DNA of 64,000 nt from Cryptomeria japonica (taxonomy: Eukaryota; Streptophyta; Pinopsida; Cupressales; Cupressaceae), in contig NC_081408.1 of the NCBI RefSeq assembly GCF_030272615.1, positions 399,743,889 through 399,807,888 of the forward strand. The letters are read 5' to 3'. A model generated the notes under the pieces. The model made no database searches. It had not been told where the DNA came from and saw nothing but the letters and a program-made list of their open reading frames with translations. Positions 22,066 through 33,279 of the stretch are shown piece by piece. The translations under genes were made by a program, and so were the position numbers. The stretch's first letter is position 1. The number at the start of each line of letters is the position of its first letter.

Positions 22066-23139
22066 CTATTCTACCAGTGAATGAATAGTCTCATCAACAT
22101 TCTGATCTATCTTTCTAATCCATTGTCTTGAAAATTCTTGCTTTACCTCATCAACCTTCTCTTTGCCTTTCAAACTGGGTCTTTTATTATTTGCCGATGA
22201 AGTCTTGCTTCTACAAAATTTTGCAATATGTCCAATCTTGTTACAAGCATAACAAGTCACATTATTCTTCTGAATAGCCTTTCCATATCCTATGTCGGTT
22301 TGTGTTTTGCATTGATTAGATAAGTGCCCAAATCTTCCACAAAAATAACATCTTACATTCATTCAACAATTTTCTAAATTGTGACCAATTTTGTTGCATT
22401 TGGAACATTGATTGATGGGTGCATTAATGTTCTGATTGTTTCTAGATCTACACTGAATTTCTCTATGACCATGCTTGTTACAGTTAAAGCATTTCCCATT
22501 AAATTTGTAAGCATTAGGTTGTCTTACCGGTTTACTATGATCATGATTGTTTGCAGTACCAGATATTTCTCCAACATCAAATCCAAGTCCATTAGTATCT
22601 CCATTAGGTTTCTGACTTTTCAACATATCATCAAGTTCTTCTAAACTTTTCTTGAATTTCTCTTTATGTTGATTTGCAGTAGCCAACTCATTTTCTAAAA
22701 TTCCTATTTGTCTCATAAGTTCAGTTTTATCATGTTGCATGTGAATCAAATCTGTCTTCAACATATCATTTTTATGATTGAGTCTTAGATTTTCATTTCC
22801 AGCATCATTGAGTCTCCTAGTCAGGTCATCTTCATTATTTTTCCTATCTTCAATGTCTTTACAAAATCTCATAGTCATGTCTTGCATTTCATTCCTCATA
22901 GTACTGTTTTCTTGCCTCAATTTGTTTACAAGCTCATTAAGAGTTTCCTTTTCATTATCATCACTTTGCATTTTCTCATGAAGTTCTTTTCTCTTATTTC
23001 TAGCAATAGTAAGATTCTCCTGAAGTCCTTGAATGAATTCCTATGCAGTCCTTAGATCATCTTCAAGTTTGATATTTTTCAACTTCTCTGCATCATAGTC
23101 CACAAGAGCTCCTTCTAATTGCTTTCTTAAGTTCTCCAT
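22066..23139 (-). pseudogene. Gag-like protein with coiled coil and four CCHC zinc knuckles (two in-frame stops)
   Basis: The frame starts at the ATG at 23139 (MENLRKQLEGAL), 58 bases after the primer-binding site, and runs to a stop at 22066. A TAG at 23043-23041, probably from CAG, and a TGA at 22365-22363 interrupt it. Residues about 1-190 are a Glu/Lys/Asn-rich coiled coil with clear leucine spacing. Four C-x2-C-x4-H-x4-C knuckles follow: CFNCNKHGHREIQC, CSKCNKIGHNLENC, CYFCGRFGHLSNQC and CYACNKIGHIAKFC, the last two after the TGA. Knuckles bind RNA in retroelement Gag proteins, and four is more than the usual one or two. No UBN2-type copia Gag domain is visible, unlike the autonomous elements in this window. 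Confidence 0.7.
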
Positions 23140-23196
23140 CTGTACCGATGACAGAATCTTCCTCAGGCTGTTAGGCTTTTGAAAATAGAGGACCAG

Positions 23197-23208
23197 GCTC
23201 TGATACCA
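23197..23208 (-). other. Primer-binding site (initiator tRNA-Met)
   Basis: The minus strand reads TGGTATCAGAGC, an exact match to the plant tRNA-iMet type PBS, two bases inside the 5' LTR boundary. Confidence 0.9.
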
Positions 23209-23210
23209 AT

Positions 23211-24008
23211 TGTTAGGATTAATGATAGTCCCAAAGATACTGAGAAGGCGGGGGGGGGTGTGAATCAGTATCTAACCGGTTAACAAAATATTCAACCTTA
23301 TTAAGTATTTTGCATTCAAAAATAGTGTACCGGTAAACAAGAATTAATACAGTAAATAGGAACAGTAAAGATAGCATAGAAAACATACCATAACATAAGA
23401 TGTTTAACGAGGAAACCTGGTGTGGAAAAAACCTCAGTGGGATTTGTGACTCACAATATTCACTCACTAGCCAATGAATGGATATTACTTACAATGAGGG
23501 GCTTGCACATGCAGGAAGGCCAACTGCCTAGAGCTCACTGCTCAATGTACAAAATGGAAGTCTCACTGACTTACAAAATGGATTATGAGAATCCAATATA
23601 ATGTACTGCTACAATTCAACATCTTCTATGCCAGGTTCAGTACTGGTTTAAGATCATACTATAACCATAAACCTTATACAAAATCTGCCTTAATATTTGC
23701 TCATCACTTCTACCATATTCATCATGTCTATCACCTATATCAAAATGATTTACAAGATCTCATACATATATGAGTCTTATTACAATATGCCATGTTGGCT
23801 TTACAAAAGATATTTACAATTAAATATAATAAACAAAAGTTTATTCCTGTTGGCTGGGGTGCCGATATACGTTGTTGTCGCTAGTGGTGAAGTGTCTGCC
23901 GGTGCCGATGCCTACCGGTGCTGATGCCTGAAGGTATCCACAAGGTTGCCGGTAGGTTTCCATCAATGAAAACACCATCATTTCTCACTACAGTGTAGAA
24001 TGGCAACA
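23211..24008 (-). repeat. 5' LTR of the non-autonomous element
   Basis: 798 bp, matching 19602-20373. It carries a small extra insertion near 23600. The poly-G/poly-C tract inside its hairpin differs in length from the other LTR, as expected from slippage. Confidence 0.9.
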
Positions 24009-25245
24009 ATATGATGGTGAATGATGATGTATTTGTCGATGTCTATGATGGATTGATGTGATGTTGATAATGATGTTCTTATTAGATGTTATTCATGTTA
24101 AGTAGTTAGTTAATTGTGATGGATTACTTGTGAGTTCTTTGCATTTATTGATGCATATTGATGTACACTGCTTCTCTGATGTGTTTGGGTGAAGGGGAAA
24201 AGTGCTAGACTTCTCTATATGGGCAAGCTACATCGCTTCCATTCCCTTTTCATGATGTGATGTTATGTGATTTACATGCACATGTTTGATGGTTTTTTTA
24301 CCCAGTTGCAGGTACCGAGCATCGACTCCACCTGAATCTTCAGGTCTGAGCGTGCTCTACAACCCAATGGTAAAGTAGAAAAAGGGAGATATTAGTTAGA
24401 CCCCGTGGTATCATCATTCCTATGGAACAAGTCCCGAGTTAGGTATCCTTGCATCTTGTTTATTCCGTCTTGTCAGTTGTTAGCCTTGTTAGTCTTGTTG
24501 GGTTTTCAAGTGGTTTAGTCTCAGTCCCTTACCCTTTTGTTAGTGTGATATTTTATTAGCAAAAATATTAATATTAATAGTTTAAAGGAAATTAAATATT
24601 ACTGGTTAATTAATTGAGATAGTTGATATTGCGCGTTATTTTATTTTTACATTAGTAAATGATTTAATCTAATCTATAGTTTAGAAAATAATTTATTAAA
24701 AGGAAAATTAAATATAAATTATGGATGTTTGGTATTAACGGGAATTAATTTTAAAAGGAGTTTTATTGGAGTGTATTTTATCCTTTTCATGAGATAATCC
24801 ATTTAAAATATTATAATTATTTTTAAAATTAATTATTTGCATGTGCATGTGGGATTTACATAAAAAAATCAATTTGACAATTAATTAATTAGATTCTTTG
24901 CATGTCGATTTTTGTGGGAGTTACATTTTTTTAAAAAAGGGCTTATTATTATGGGGGGTTGGATTTTTAAAAAGTGGGGGAGTTTTCTCGAGAATCGGCT
25001 CTGCAAAATACTTTTTTTCCTAGTTGTGGGGATTTTCAGAAAAGATTGGGGGAAAAACAATCTTCTCTTGAAAGAAGATTTAGGAAAATATTGGAATTTC
25101 TCGCTAAGGATTGCTGGGGTTTATCAAAGAAATTTGTAGAATTTTGTTGAAGTTTTTTGGAATTGCATGTGTTTCTGTGGATCTCTTGAAAAATTTGTTG
25201 CTTCCTTTGCTGTGCTGTTTTCTATATAGGCATAAAGGTTGGTTC

Positions 25246-26318
25246 TATTAGGTCCCGGAGACAACTGAGAGGGGGGAGGGGGGGGTGGGGGTGAATCAGC
25301 TGTCTAATAAATTTAAACCAAAAGTCATTTAACCAACTTAATGCTTAATACCGGTAAACCAGTTAAGTATGCCGGTAGATAGTGTTAATAGTAAATTACT
25401 ATACCGGTAAGGATTAATGCATGAAACATAAACATAAAGTCATCCACAACACATAACACCAATATTTGTACGTGGATACCCTATAAGGGGAAAAACCACG
25501 GTGGGAAACCTTACCCACAATCAGATGATACTATTGCAGATAGTAAGTGTACATAAATGAGGTCTGCACATGCAGAAAGGCCAACAGCCTAGAGCTCACT
25601 GCTCAACCACAAAATGGGAGTCACACTGACTACAATTGGATGGTTAAATCCAATAAGAATGTACTGCAAAAAATAGCATCTTCATATGCTGGATTCAGTA
25701 CCGGTGTGATGCTGATATGCTTCTACAAAAACCTAGCTTCACCTTCAAATGATGTCTTCGTGTATACCTCTGCTAAATCTCACATATACCTTCACACAAT
25801 TCTTTTTCGCATTCCACATTCGATCTTACAAATAAGATCTTACATTTATACCATACCCTAAGACCAATTTTAGTAGGTCAGCTCTACAAGATATTACAAT
25901 AAAAACATTTTACATACAATATAATATCCGATGCAATAACTGATTGAACATGTCGGCTTAATGTATTTACAACAATAATAAATCATCTCCATAGCATGCC
26001 ATGTTGATCTGGAAACGATAAACCTGCCGGTGTAACCCTAGATAACCCTGGACCTATTTGCCGGTAAAAGCAAATATGCAAATATGAATATACCAATGAT
26101 TAATTCTTCAAAACAAAGTATCCACATGATGTCTTTGACATTACCAAGTGTCTTCCATATCATTCCAGGTACTGGTAAACATTATATCCTGCCGGTGAAC
26201 CATATACCAGTAAGTATGCAATAGTTACTTGCTTGCCGGTGAATGTTGCTGGATCTCCAAAGTGCTAGTTTTTAGTAGGTGTTGGTATCAATGACAAAAC
26301 TATACCAAAATACCAACA
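25246..26318 (-). mobile_element. Solo LTR of a copia-like family (1073 bp)
   Basis: Flanked by the 5-base duplication GGTTC (25241-25245 and 26319-26323) with no internal region, so it is a product of LTR-LTR recombination. The minus-strand orientation is set by the C-tract hairpin (25259-25305) and the GGTTTTTCCC box near 25490. The plus-strand start TATTAGGTCC is probably a mutated TGTTAGG. Several CCGGT words lie at 25350-25410 and 26020-26250. Confidence 0.85.
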
Positions 26319-26819
26319 GGTTCTTGATTCTATTTCCTCTTTTGCATGTTATAATTTCTTCTTGGTTTGAATATAATAAAAAATAAAAATTTCAATGTGT
26401 TTCTTTATTGAATTGAGGAAATGAGTAGGAATAGTTGATTTTGAGAAATCTATTTCTTGTTGGATTCTTGAGTTTGAAATTCCCCAACTAAAAACGATTT
26501 CTGAAAAAGATGTATTTTGGGTCTCTTATTTTGCAAGATATAAATTGTTCTTATTTTAATTTCATTTAAAATTTGGGGTTTGTTTGAATTTTAATTAAAA
26601 TCTAGGTATTGGGCATTAAAAATTCGTTTGGTGTATACATGTTCTCTGATCCATGTTTGCTTACCCTTTGATACTTGTTGTGATATATATTTGAGTATAG
26701 TATATATATACTTTAATAATTTCATGGTTCATTTTTTTACCTTTGTTCATTCTTGTACAAAGTCTATTTATTAATTTTTTTAATGTATTAAATTGTTATT
26801 TTAGTCGGGAGGCGTTGTG

Positions 26820-28490
26820 ATGAGGAGGCAACAGACCGGAAGGAGGATAACCTTGAACCAACCAATCTCTAAGGCTCACTGTCTCAACCGGTAATCCATG
26901 TTTCTAATGATCCTTACACAATCATGAAGTCAAAAAATGGTTCAATGACACCAAACAACACCTTGGAAAACCCTAAGGCTCCACTATGTCCACTTACAAA
27001 CAACTACCACTTCTCACGTTCTTGTGTGACTACACACACCTTTGCATGCAATGAGTGGGCTACTACTAGGATTAAGGGTTTGAATGGACCACTTGACCAA
27101 TTCAATACAACAATCCTTAGAGGGGTGTTCTCACAACACCTGAACACAAATGAAACAATACTTCATGGTTTAGATCCACCAGAACATCAATCTTGATTCA
27201 TTCACCCACAAACCTGAACGAGTTGCTATTAGGCCTCCTTTTGAGGGAATCAGATGATAAATTTTGACGCACTAAGGATGTAGATAAAAAATTATGTTTT
27301 CGGATACCCTTTTGGGAGTTCTAAACAATACCTCAGTTTTCGGTACCAAATCAACTTGCATATATTCCAACTGGTGCTGCACTAATAGACCTAATAGGGT
27401 TTTTAAACCTATTTAACTGAATGCCATTCACAAACTGGTTTGGTTCTCCTAATGGGTGAGTGTCACTGATCATGAAATGTCATGCAAACCTCCAAAGTAT
27501 TCTTCTACCACATTCAAACCCCTTTTCAGTGCTCTACCACTCAATTCTCACGCACTGCACTCATCAAACTGGTTTGTCACATAGAGATGTCAGACCTAGG
27601 GTTAGTTGTCCATCCTCTTCACCCTATTGTATCCTCTTAATGGATTTTGGTAGTGACATATGATATAGTGGCCTATCATCTCCTATAACAACTGAGTGTT
27701 TAGTTAAGGATTGATAGGCCAAAATCCATTATTGCAGTCAAACCCTAGGGGTTTAAGGGTTTAGGCTACCCGATAGAGATTTGCTTGTAGAACGGGGTAG
27801 CGATCACCTCAAGACTTCAACCTGAAAGTAAAACAAAGGTAAAAAAATATAGTTACAAGATGTATGCCATGAGAATTCTTACCAATCCACCTTCAGTATG
27901 TAATCAATGGAAATTAGACAGTTTTTCCGAGTTTCCAACAGTTGTTGATGCTTCAAATTTCTTTCCAAATCAACCAACACAACCAACATACATTCTTCAG
28001 TGTTTAGGGTCTTTAAAAGTGTTTTCCAAATGACTACAACCTCCCCCAACTTTTTTTCAAACTGTCTGACTGTTGGAGAATCCCGATATACAAAAAAGTG
28101 CAAAATTGTCATGACAACAAATTGACAATATGACAACTTTTGCATAATTCGACCAACTTAGACTCTAGACTGTCATAGTCGCCCAAAATGATTATATTTG
28201 ATTTTAAAACATCAAACATGACTCAAATAGACTTGTGGTCACTTGATCCCTCAATTTAGACCATTGTGACCCTTATTGACTCAATTTGCGTTATTAGACC
28301 TTAGATGACAATTTGACCCAAACATGGACAAACTTGTCACACTCCTAGGACATTGAATTACAAAAAGGACCCATAGGGCCTTATTACATTTATTATAACT
28401 AATAGAAAATCATGTTACTCCTGGTTCATGTCTTCATAGGTAGGTGCTCCTCCACCATGTGGGGAGCTGAAGCTCCACCCATGGCCTTCC
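26820..28490. other. Non-coding stretch, no gene seen
   Basis: Frames of up to about 90 codons occur (for example 26924-27196 plus and 27879-28145 minus), but none has a recognisable domain or supporting context. The composition resembles untranslated parts of LTR elements. Confidence 0.35.
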
Positions 28491-28492
28491 CT

Positions 28493-28680
28493 GTGGCCAC
28501 CACAAGACGTGGTGACCCATGGTTGTGGAAAGGCACAAGTTGTGGCCACCACAACCATGGTGACCCATGACTGTGGGAAGCCAGGGGATGTGGCCACCAC
28601 ATTTATTGTAATCCATGACTGTGAGAGGCCACAGACCGTGGTAACCCACAGTTGTGGTCACCACGATTCGTGGGGTTCTG
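28493..28680. repeat. 48-bp minisatellite (about 3.5 units)
   Basis: Units start at 28493, 28542, 28590 and 28638, each with GTGGCCACCAC followed by a GTGACCCATG-like core. They are GC-rich against an AT-rich background and contain the palindrome GTGGCCAC. Reading frames through the array on both strands are by-products of the repeat. Confidence 0.7.
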
Positions 28681-28739
28681 CTTCCGAGTCTCACTAGTTA
28701 GGATGGTAAAGGAATTGAATCATGTACTGTTTGATGTGT

Positions 28740-28835
28740 ATTTTTTTTTATATATTTAATGAATTATTAGTGTTATATATATATGTTTGTGTGTGTGTAT
28801 GTGTGTGTACATATATATACACTTATATATACATG
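28740..28835. repeat. (TA)n/(TG)n microsatellite
   Basis: A poly-T run is followed by mixed TA and TG dinucleotide repeats, such as 'tgtgtgtgtgtatgtgtgtg' at 28788-28807. Confidence 0.8.
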
Positions 28836-30047
28836 CTTACAAAAATCTGAAAAATACTCATAATTACAAAAGTCTAACTTGCTGCTACAATAGAGAAAAG
28901 ACTGATAACTAGAGAAGAAGAGAGGACTTATAGTCAAGAAAGGCTCTAAAATTTGAATTTGAATTGTTGGATCTCCTTGGGTGATGTTAACTATTCTTTC
29001 TCTTTAAAATCAAGTGTCAATTGGATGTGAAATTGAAAGTCTAATTTGTTGGGCGAGCTCATTTGAAAACCTCTCAAGAGCATGGCTGGAACTGAAGGAA
29101 ACTTGTTGTTAACTACCCCAAAAATGCTCTCAACTGATCTCTCACCCTTGGGGGCCTTCAAAACAGGGGTAGGATTATAGTAAAGGCCTCAAAAACCTTC
29201 TCAAATCATGGATCTTGTCTTTGGTCACCCCCTTGACTTGATTTTTAAAACTTGAATTCAAATTTGCATTTATAGATTACCTCAAATTTGAAATTCAAAT
29301 ATATTCAACATGGAAGTCAACCTTCTTGACACTTCTATTCCTTGAATAAGTCTGTGACTACCCTTTGTCTAATTAATAGCTCCCTTATCACAAATAAACC
29401 CTTATACTACTGTTCATGATATTCCTTTTGGACTGCCTCGTGCACTTACTGTCTTTCATCATGCATAGGTGGCTACTATCTATTATCTCTTCTCCATAAA
29501 TCTTTATTCACCGTGACTAAAACTTTGTGTTTTGCTCACTGGTTGGCAGCCTTATCACCAAAACTTTTTAGCTAGAATGAACCATGAATGACTCTTTTAG
29601 TGTCCTTGAGGATTTGATGTTGCTTGGACTGCATCTTTTTATCTCCGAGTTTGCAAATACTATTTGTTGTTATACTATCACTACTTCTTCTTCTCTTAAG
29701 CATACTTTTGGGATTGTCTTTGGACCCTGTATGCATCATATACTACCCTTAGGGTTTGTGTATGTGCTGATTTTCTAAGCTTGTGGCATGAATTTTATGC
29801 CCAAATCTTGGAATGTTCCTTAGATAGTAACCCCATTAAAGTGCTCATTATTCACTCTCTGGAGGACTGATTTTTTGATGACTGTGGCTTGGTCTTCTTG
29901 ATAAGGCCTTGTGACTATATTGTCTTTGATTGAATGTTGTTCTCAAACCTTTTGTAGTTGCACTTAGAGCATCATGGACTACATTCATTGTGACATGTTG
30001 ATCTTACTATAATTTAACCATTTGTTATTGTAATTTAGTTTCACTTA
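28836..30047. other. Non-coding stretch, no gene seen
   Basis: AT-rich, with no domain-bearing frame and no element ends recognised. Confidence 0.35.
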
Positions 30048-30520
30048 TGCTGGATATTGCTAGATGTGTGCTGCAAATATGTGCTTATGAGGTATCCTTG
30101 AGTGTTTGAGAGACGTGCTGTCATTGATGTCAACATATTTTCTCTGTCTAGTGCATTGATGCAATGGAGTTCAGTTAGATGGTTTATGTTGTATATTGAT
30201 GATCAATGTTTGTAGATCAAAGGGTTTATAGAGTGATATCTCTAGTTGACTCAGTGCAAGTGTCAGAGGTCCACATGAAGATTTGAGTGAGTTATGAGTA
30301 TCTGTGTTGTGGCCATTTTTTCTATTGTTCAATATTTCCAGTGTTCAGTATTTTGATCTACATTACTCCACATTATAATATCTTGGTTTGCGGATTTGGA
30401 AATGTTTGGGACATTGATGTGTGTCCTCAATTCAAGTGGTTCATGATTTGGTGCTCCACAAGTAATTTTCCAAGTTGACAGTCAGTTCACTTAATGTGCT
30501 TGAAGTTTGGTATGATGATG
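30048..30520 (+). repeat. Fragment of an E1-type copia LTR (U3 part)
   Basis: Begins TGCTGGATATTGC and matches 62817-63270 nearly base for base in order (TGTTGGATATTG, 'gtatccttgagtgtttgaga', 'gttgtatattgatgatca', 'tggtgctc'). Similarity stops after 'tatgatgatg', so the R-U5 half is lost. No PBS or internal sequence follows. Confidence 0.8.
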
Positions 30521-30559
30521 TGGAGGTGGGAAAGCGAGATCAGGTGACTAGGACCTAAT

Positions 30560-32124
30560 CCCACTTTAGCCAACACATTAGGAATATGAAAGAGCCTAGG
30601 GAGATAGATCACTTTGGATACTTCTTGTGAAAAAGAAAGATCCAAGGATTATCTCTTAGGGTTTCTATTTCTCTTGTTGCAAATGATGATAAAAACTAGG
30701 GTTTGAATGATCAAGTAGATTAGGAGATAAAGAATGAAGAATAAATGAACTCGGAATTGCACAAACTTGCAAATATGAAACTGAGATATTGAAAGCATGA
30801 AAGGGGGAGGATTTTGGATGTGTACCTGATGCTGAAAACTGAGCCAAACTGACTAGGACCAGGGTGCCATGCCACTGTCCTATTTCTGTAGACAAGAGGT
30901 TGCAACTGAAAGACTGCAAATCTGATGACTTGAAGCTACAACCTATCAAATTTCACTGCAAAGTCAAGGGACCATGGTACCACACCACTGTCCTAGGTAG
31001 GACCAAGGCACCATGCCCCTATCCCAGGAAGATTAGGGTAAATATGATGATTTTGGGTGGTTTTGATGCCTTTTCCTGAACTAAAAGTCCTTCCGGGTAC
31101 CTGTTTCTACACCTGCAACTGAAAACAGAAGGTTTGAGTGGCTATATAGGGTTTTTCCTTAGTCAAAATCCTGTGTTGGTGATTTCCACCTCCACAAATA
31201 ACTAATAATGTACTGAAAATGTGTGTGCTAGAACCTTGTGTGTATGCAAGATCCTAAAATGAATGCAAACAATCTAGAGCAACCCTAAAGAGTAAACCCT
31301 AAATGATTGCAATTGACAAAGTAAATGCTCTAAATCAATGATGCAAAGTGATCTAAATAATGAATGTAAATATGCAAGTTGATGTAAAGAATATCATACA
31401 AAAAAATAAAAATAACATGAAATCATACCAATCCCCAAGGCAGAGATATTGCCACTAGATCTCCTATTACTCTTCAATGTCTTTAAGGCTCCTAATTGAT
31501 GATGAATGCTTGATGAAATGTTGTTGAATATTTTTGAAGACTCCACATAGGCTTCTCTTTCACTACATAGAAGGCTCCTAATGCTTTCTCTAATAGCTTT
31601 TTCCTCGATTCAATTCAATAGATCTTAGTTGCCTTCAAATGAAGAAAGAGAGCTCTTATGTATGAAACCCTAGATCTTAAATTGACATAATTATGTCTTT
31701 AGGCTGACCTAGGAATTGAATTTCCCACCAATATTTTGGGGTTAAGAATTATAATATCATAGAATTGTGCTCTCGAAATTTCAGGAAAAAAGCCGAGGAC
31801 CATGTGCACTCCCGCCACAATTCGACGAACTTTTCACCAAAATTCCAGGGCCATTAGATATGATGATATTAGAGCGAATCCCAAAGTTACAGCTGATTTT
31901 GAGGTGTTTTGATATTGAAAATCAGGCCTTAAAGGTCAAAATAGGATATAATTAGGGTTTATGATTAAATGATTTATTGGAGTAATAAAATAAAAAGGGG
32001 CACACTTAGGGTAAAGGGCCCAATTTTATGATGTATGAAGTGATAAAATATGACTTTAGATTTAATTAAATTAATTAATTGAATACTTAAAGGGAAATTA
32101 GAAATGTAAGATGCAAGACACACT
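30560..32124. repeat. Dispersed non-coding repeat, family X, copy 2
   Basis: A diverged relative of 3041-4740: repeated 'accaaggcaccatg' words (30855-31020), 'ccttagtcaaaatcc' (31150), 'gatgaatgcttgatga' (31501) and the right-end phrase 'cacacttagggtaaagggcccaa' (32000). It ends where copia protease sequence begins. No coding sequence was recognised. Confidence 0.35.
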
Positions 32125-32440
32125 TACTCCGGTCACTGGTCATGTGGTGTGTATAACCATTGTCTATAATCCAGTCATCGGAATTATCCATGCGAGAGAC
32201 TAATGCATTATGATCTGATGTCTCTTCTTTAATAGCAACAAAGACAATGTCCTCATTTGCATATTCTTCAAATTCCTCATCTATAATTCCTCCATCCACT
32301 GCAATGAGATAATCTCTTTTACCTTTGCCTTTGTACTTCTTATACTGCTCACGTTTTTTCTCATTGTCTCCATTAGGATAGTTAGCAGCAATATGTCCAA
32401 TCCGGTTACATAAAAAATACTTTAAGGTAATTTACCTCTA
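32125..32440 (-). pseudogene. Copia zinc knuckle and protease N-terminus, fragment
   Basis: After a frameshift near 32422, the sequence encodes a knuckle remnant (LCNRIGHIAANYP, with the first and last cysteines missing or replaced), a Lys-rich linker, an acidic segment and WIIDNGYTHHMTSD. The last is the protease active-site region, where DSG has become DNG and the usual C has become Y. The catalytic Asp remains, but the following residue and everything downstream are altered or gone. Confidence 0.75.
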
Positions 32441-33200
32441 TACTTACCAGTACCTTTGGGTAACCGCTTGGCCAACAATGCTTCAAGCTTAATCAGACTA
32501 TCTTCATCATCTAATTCTCTGCTAGATCTAGACTCATGAGTGTAGCTCACTTCTTTTCTTTTCCTTACCGGTGGGTTTGAAACTGAGGTTCTAAATGCAG
32601 ATTCCGATCTCTGAACACTTCCATCAAAATAATTTAATTCAAATGCAATTAATTTACCAATGATGGAGTCAAGAGTTACCTTTGTTTTATCAATATACTT
32701 GAGTTCTTGAATGGCTGCAAATCGGATAGCGTAGATCGGTAGAAGGGTTCTCAACACCTTGCTAACCACTGTGGTATCCTCCACTATACCTCCAACACTT
32801 TTGATCTCTCCAACTATCTCTTTGATCATCTGACTATACTGTTGAATGTTTTCTCCTTCAGCCATCCGCATATCATCAAATTTACCTCTCAGACTCTCTT
32901 CTTTGGCAATCTTAACATGCTCATCACCGCTATAGATATATTCCAGTTTTTTCCACACTTCATATGCAGTCTCCAGTCCATGGACATCAACATACTTTGA
33001 ATCGGACAAGGAACTGATTATGGCCTCCAATGCTTGATTGTTCTCCTTTTGCTCCTTCTTTTGATCATCTAACAAAATCCCACTAGGCAAGTTATATTTA
33101 GTAACAACATGTTCCAAATATTGACTTCCTAAGCTCTTTATATAGATCTTCATCCTATCACTCCAGATTATGTAATTTTCCCTATGAATTTCATACCTTT
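32422..33200 (-). pseudogene. Copia Gag (UBN2-type), nearly intact
   Basis: A 243-codon frame (33153-32422) matches the Gag of the element at 55615, sharing DRMKIYI, a DDQKKE-type segment, EESLRGKFDDMRMAEGENIQ, SKVLRTLLPIYA and LLAKRLPKG near the end. The first codons (33210-33154) are out of register, so the original ATG lies upstream of a frameshift. In copia elements this protein forms the virus-like particle around the RNA. Confidence 0.8.
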
Positions 33201-33264
33201 CTTCATCATGTTCTCCTAGATCTTTTCCTCAAGCTATTAGGCTTAAACACAAGAGGAGCTAAAA

Positions 33265-33277
33265 TGCTCTGATACCA
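33265..33277 (-). other. Primer-binding site (initiator tRNA-Met)
   Basis: The minus strand reads TGGTATCAGAGCA, two bases from the LTR boundary at 33280. Confidence 0.9.
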
Positions 33278-33279
33278 AT

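Larger units (their letters stand above)
19602..24008 (-). mobile_element. Complete non-autonomous LTR retrotransposon (gag-like plus coiled coil, no pol)
   Basis: Two LTRs in direct orientation (19602-20373 and 23211-24008) bound a 2.8-kb interior and are flanked by the 5-base duplication ATATG (19597-19601 and 24009-24013). A tRNA-Met primer-binding site at 23197-23208 and a polypurine tract at 20374-20385 fix the orientation as minus. The interior encodes a Gag-like protein with a coiled coil and four CCHC knuckles, then a Thr/Glu/Pro-rich segment and a long coiled-coil protein. I saw no protease, integrase, reverse transcriptase or RNase H signature in any frame. It therefore resembles TR-GAG or LARD-type non-autonomous elements, with an additional coiled-coil gene in place of pol. 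Confidence 0.85.
19408..26800 (+). repeat. Dispersed repeat family Y, copy 2, split by two insertions
   Basis: Segments 19408-19601, 24009-25245 and 26319-about 26800 belong together. Removing the element at 19602-24008 and the solo LTR at 25246-26318 joins them at exact 5-base duplications. The left end begins TGTAGTGCCCC, a plausible LTR start. The middle contains the same 'gcaggtac...gagcatcga' landmark as 8001-9440. No coding capacity was seen. Confidence 0.5.

Noticed and set aside
28415-28697. Three overlapping frames on both strands
   Set aside because: All are readings of the 48-bp minisatellite.
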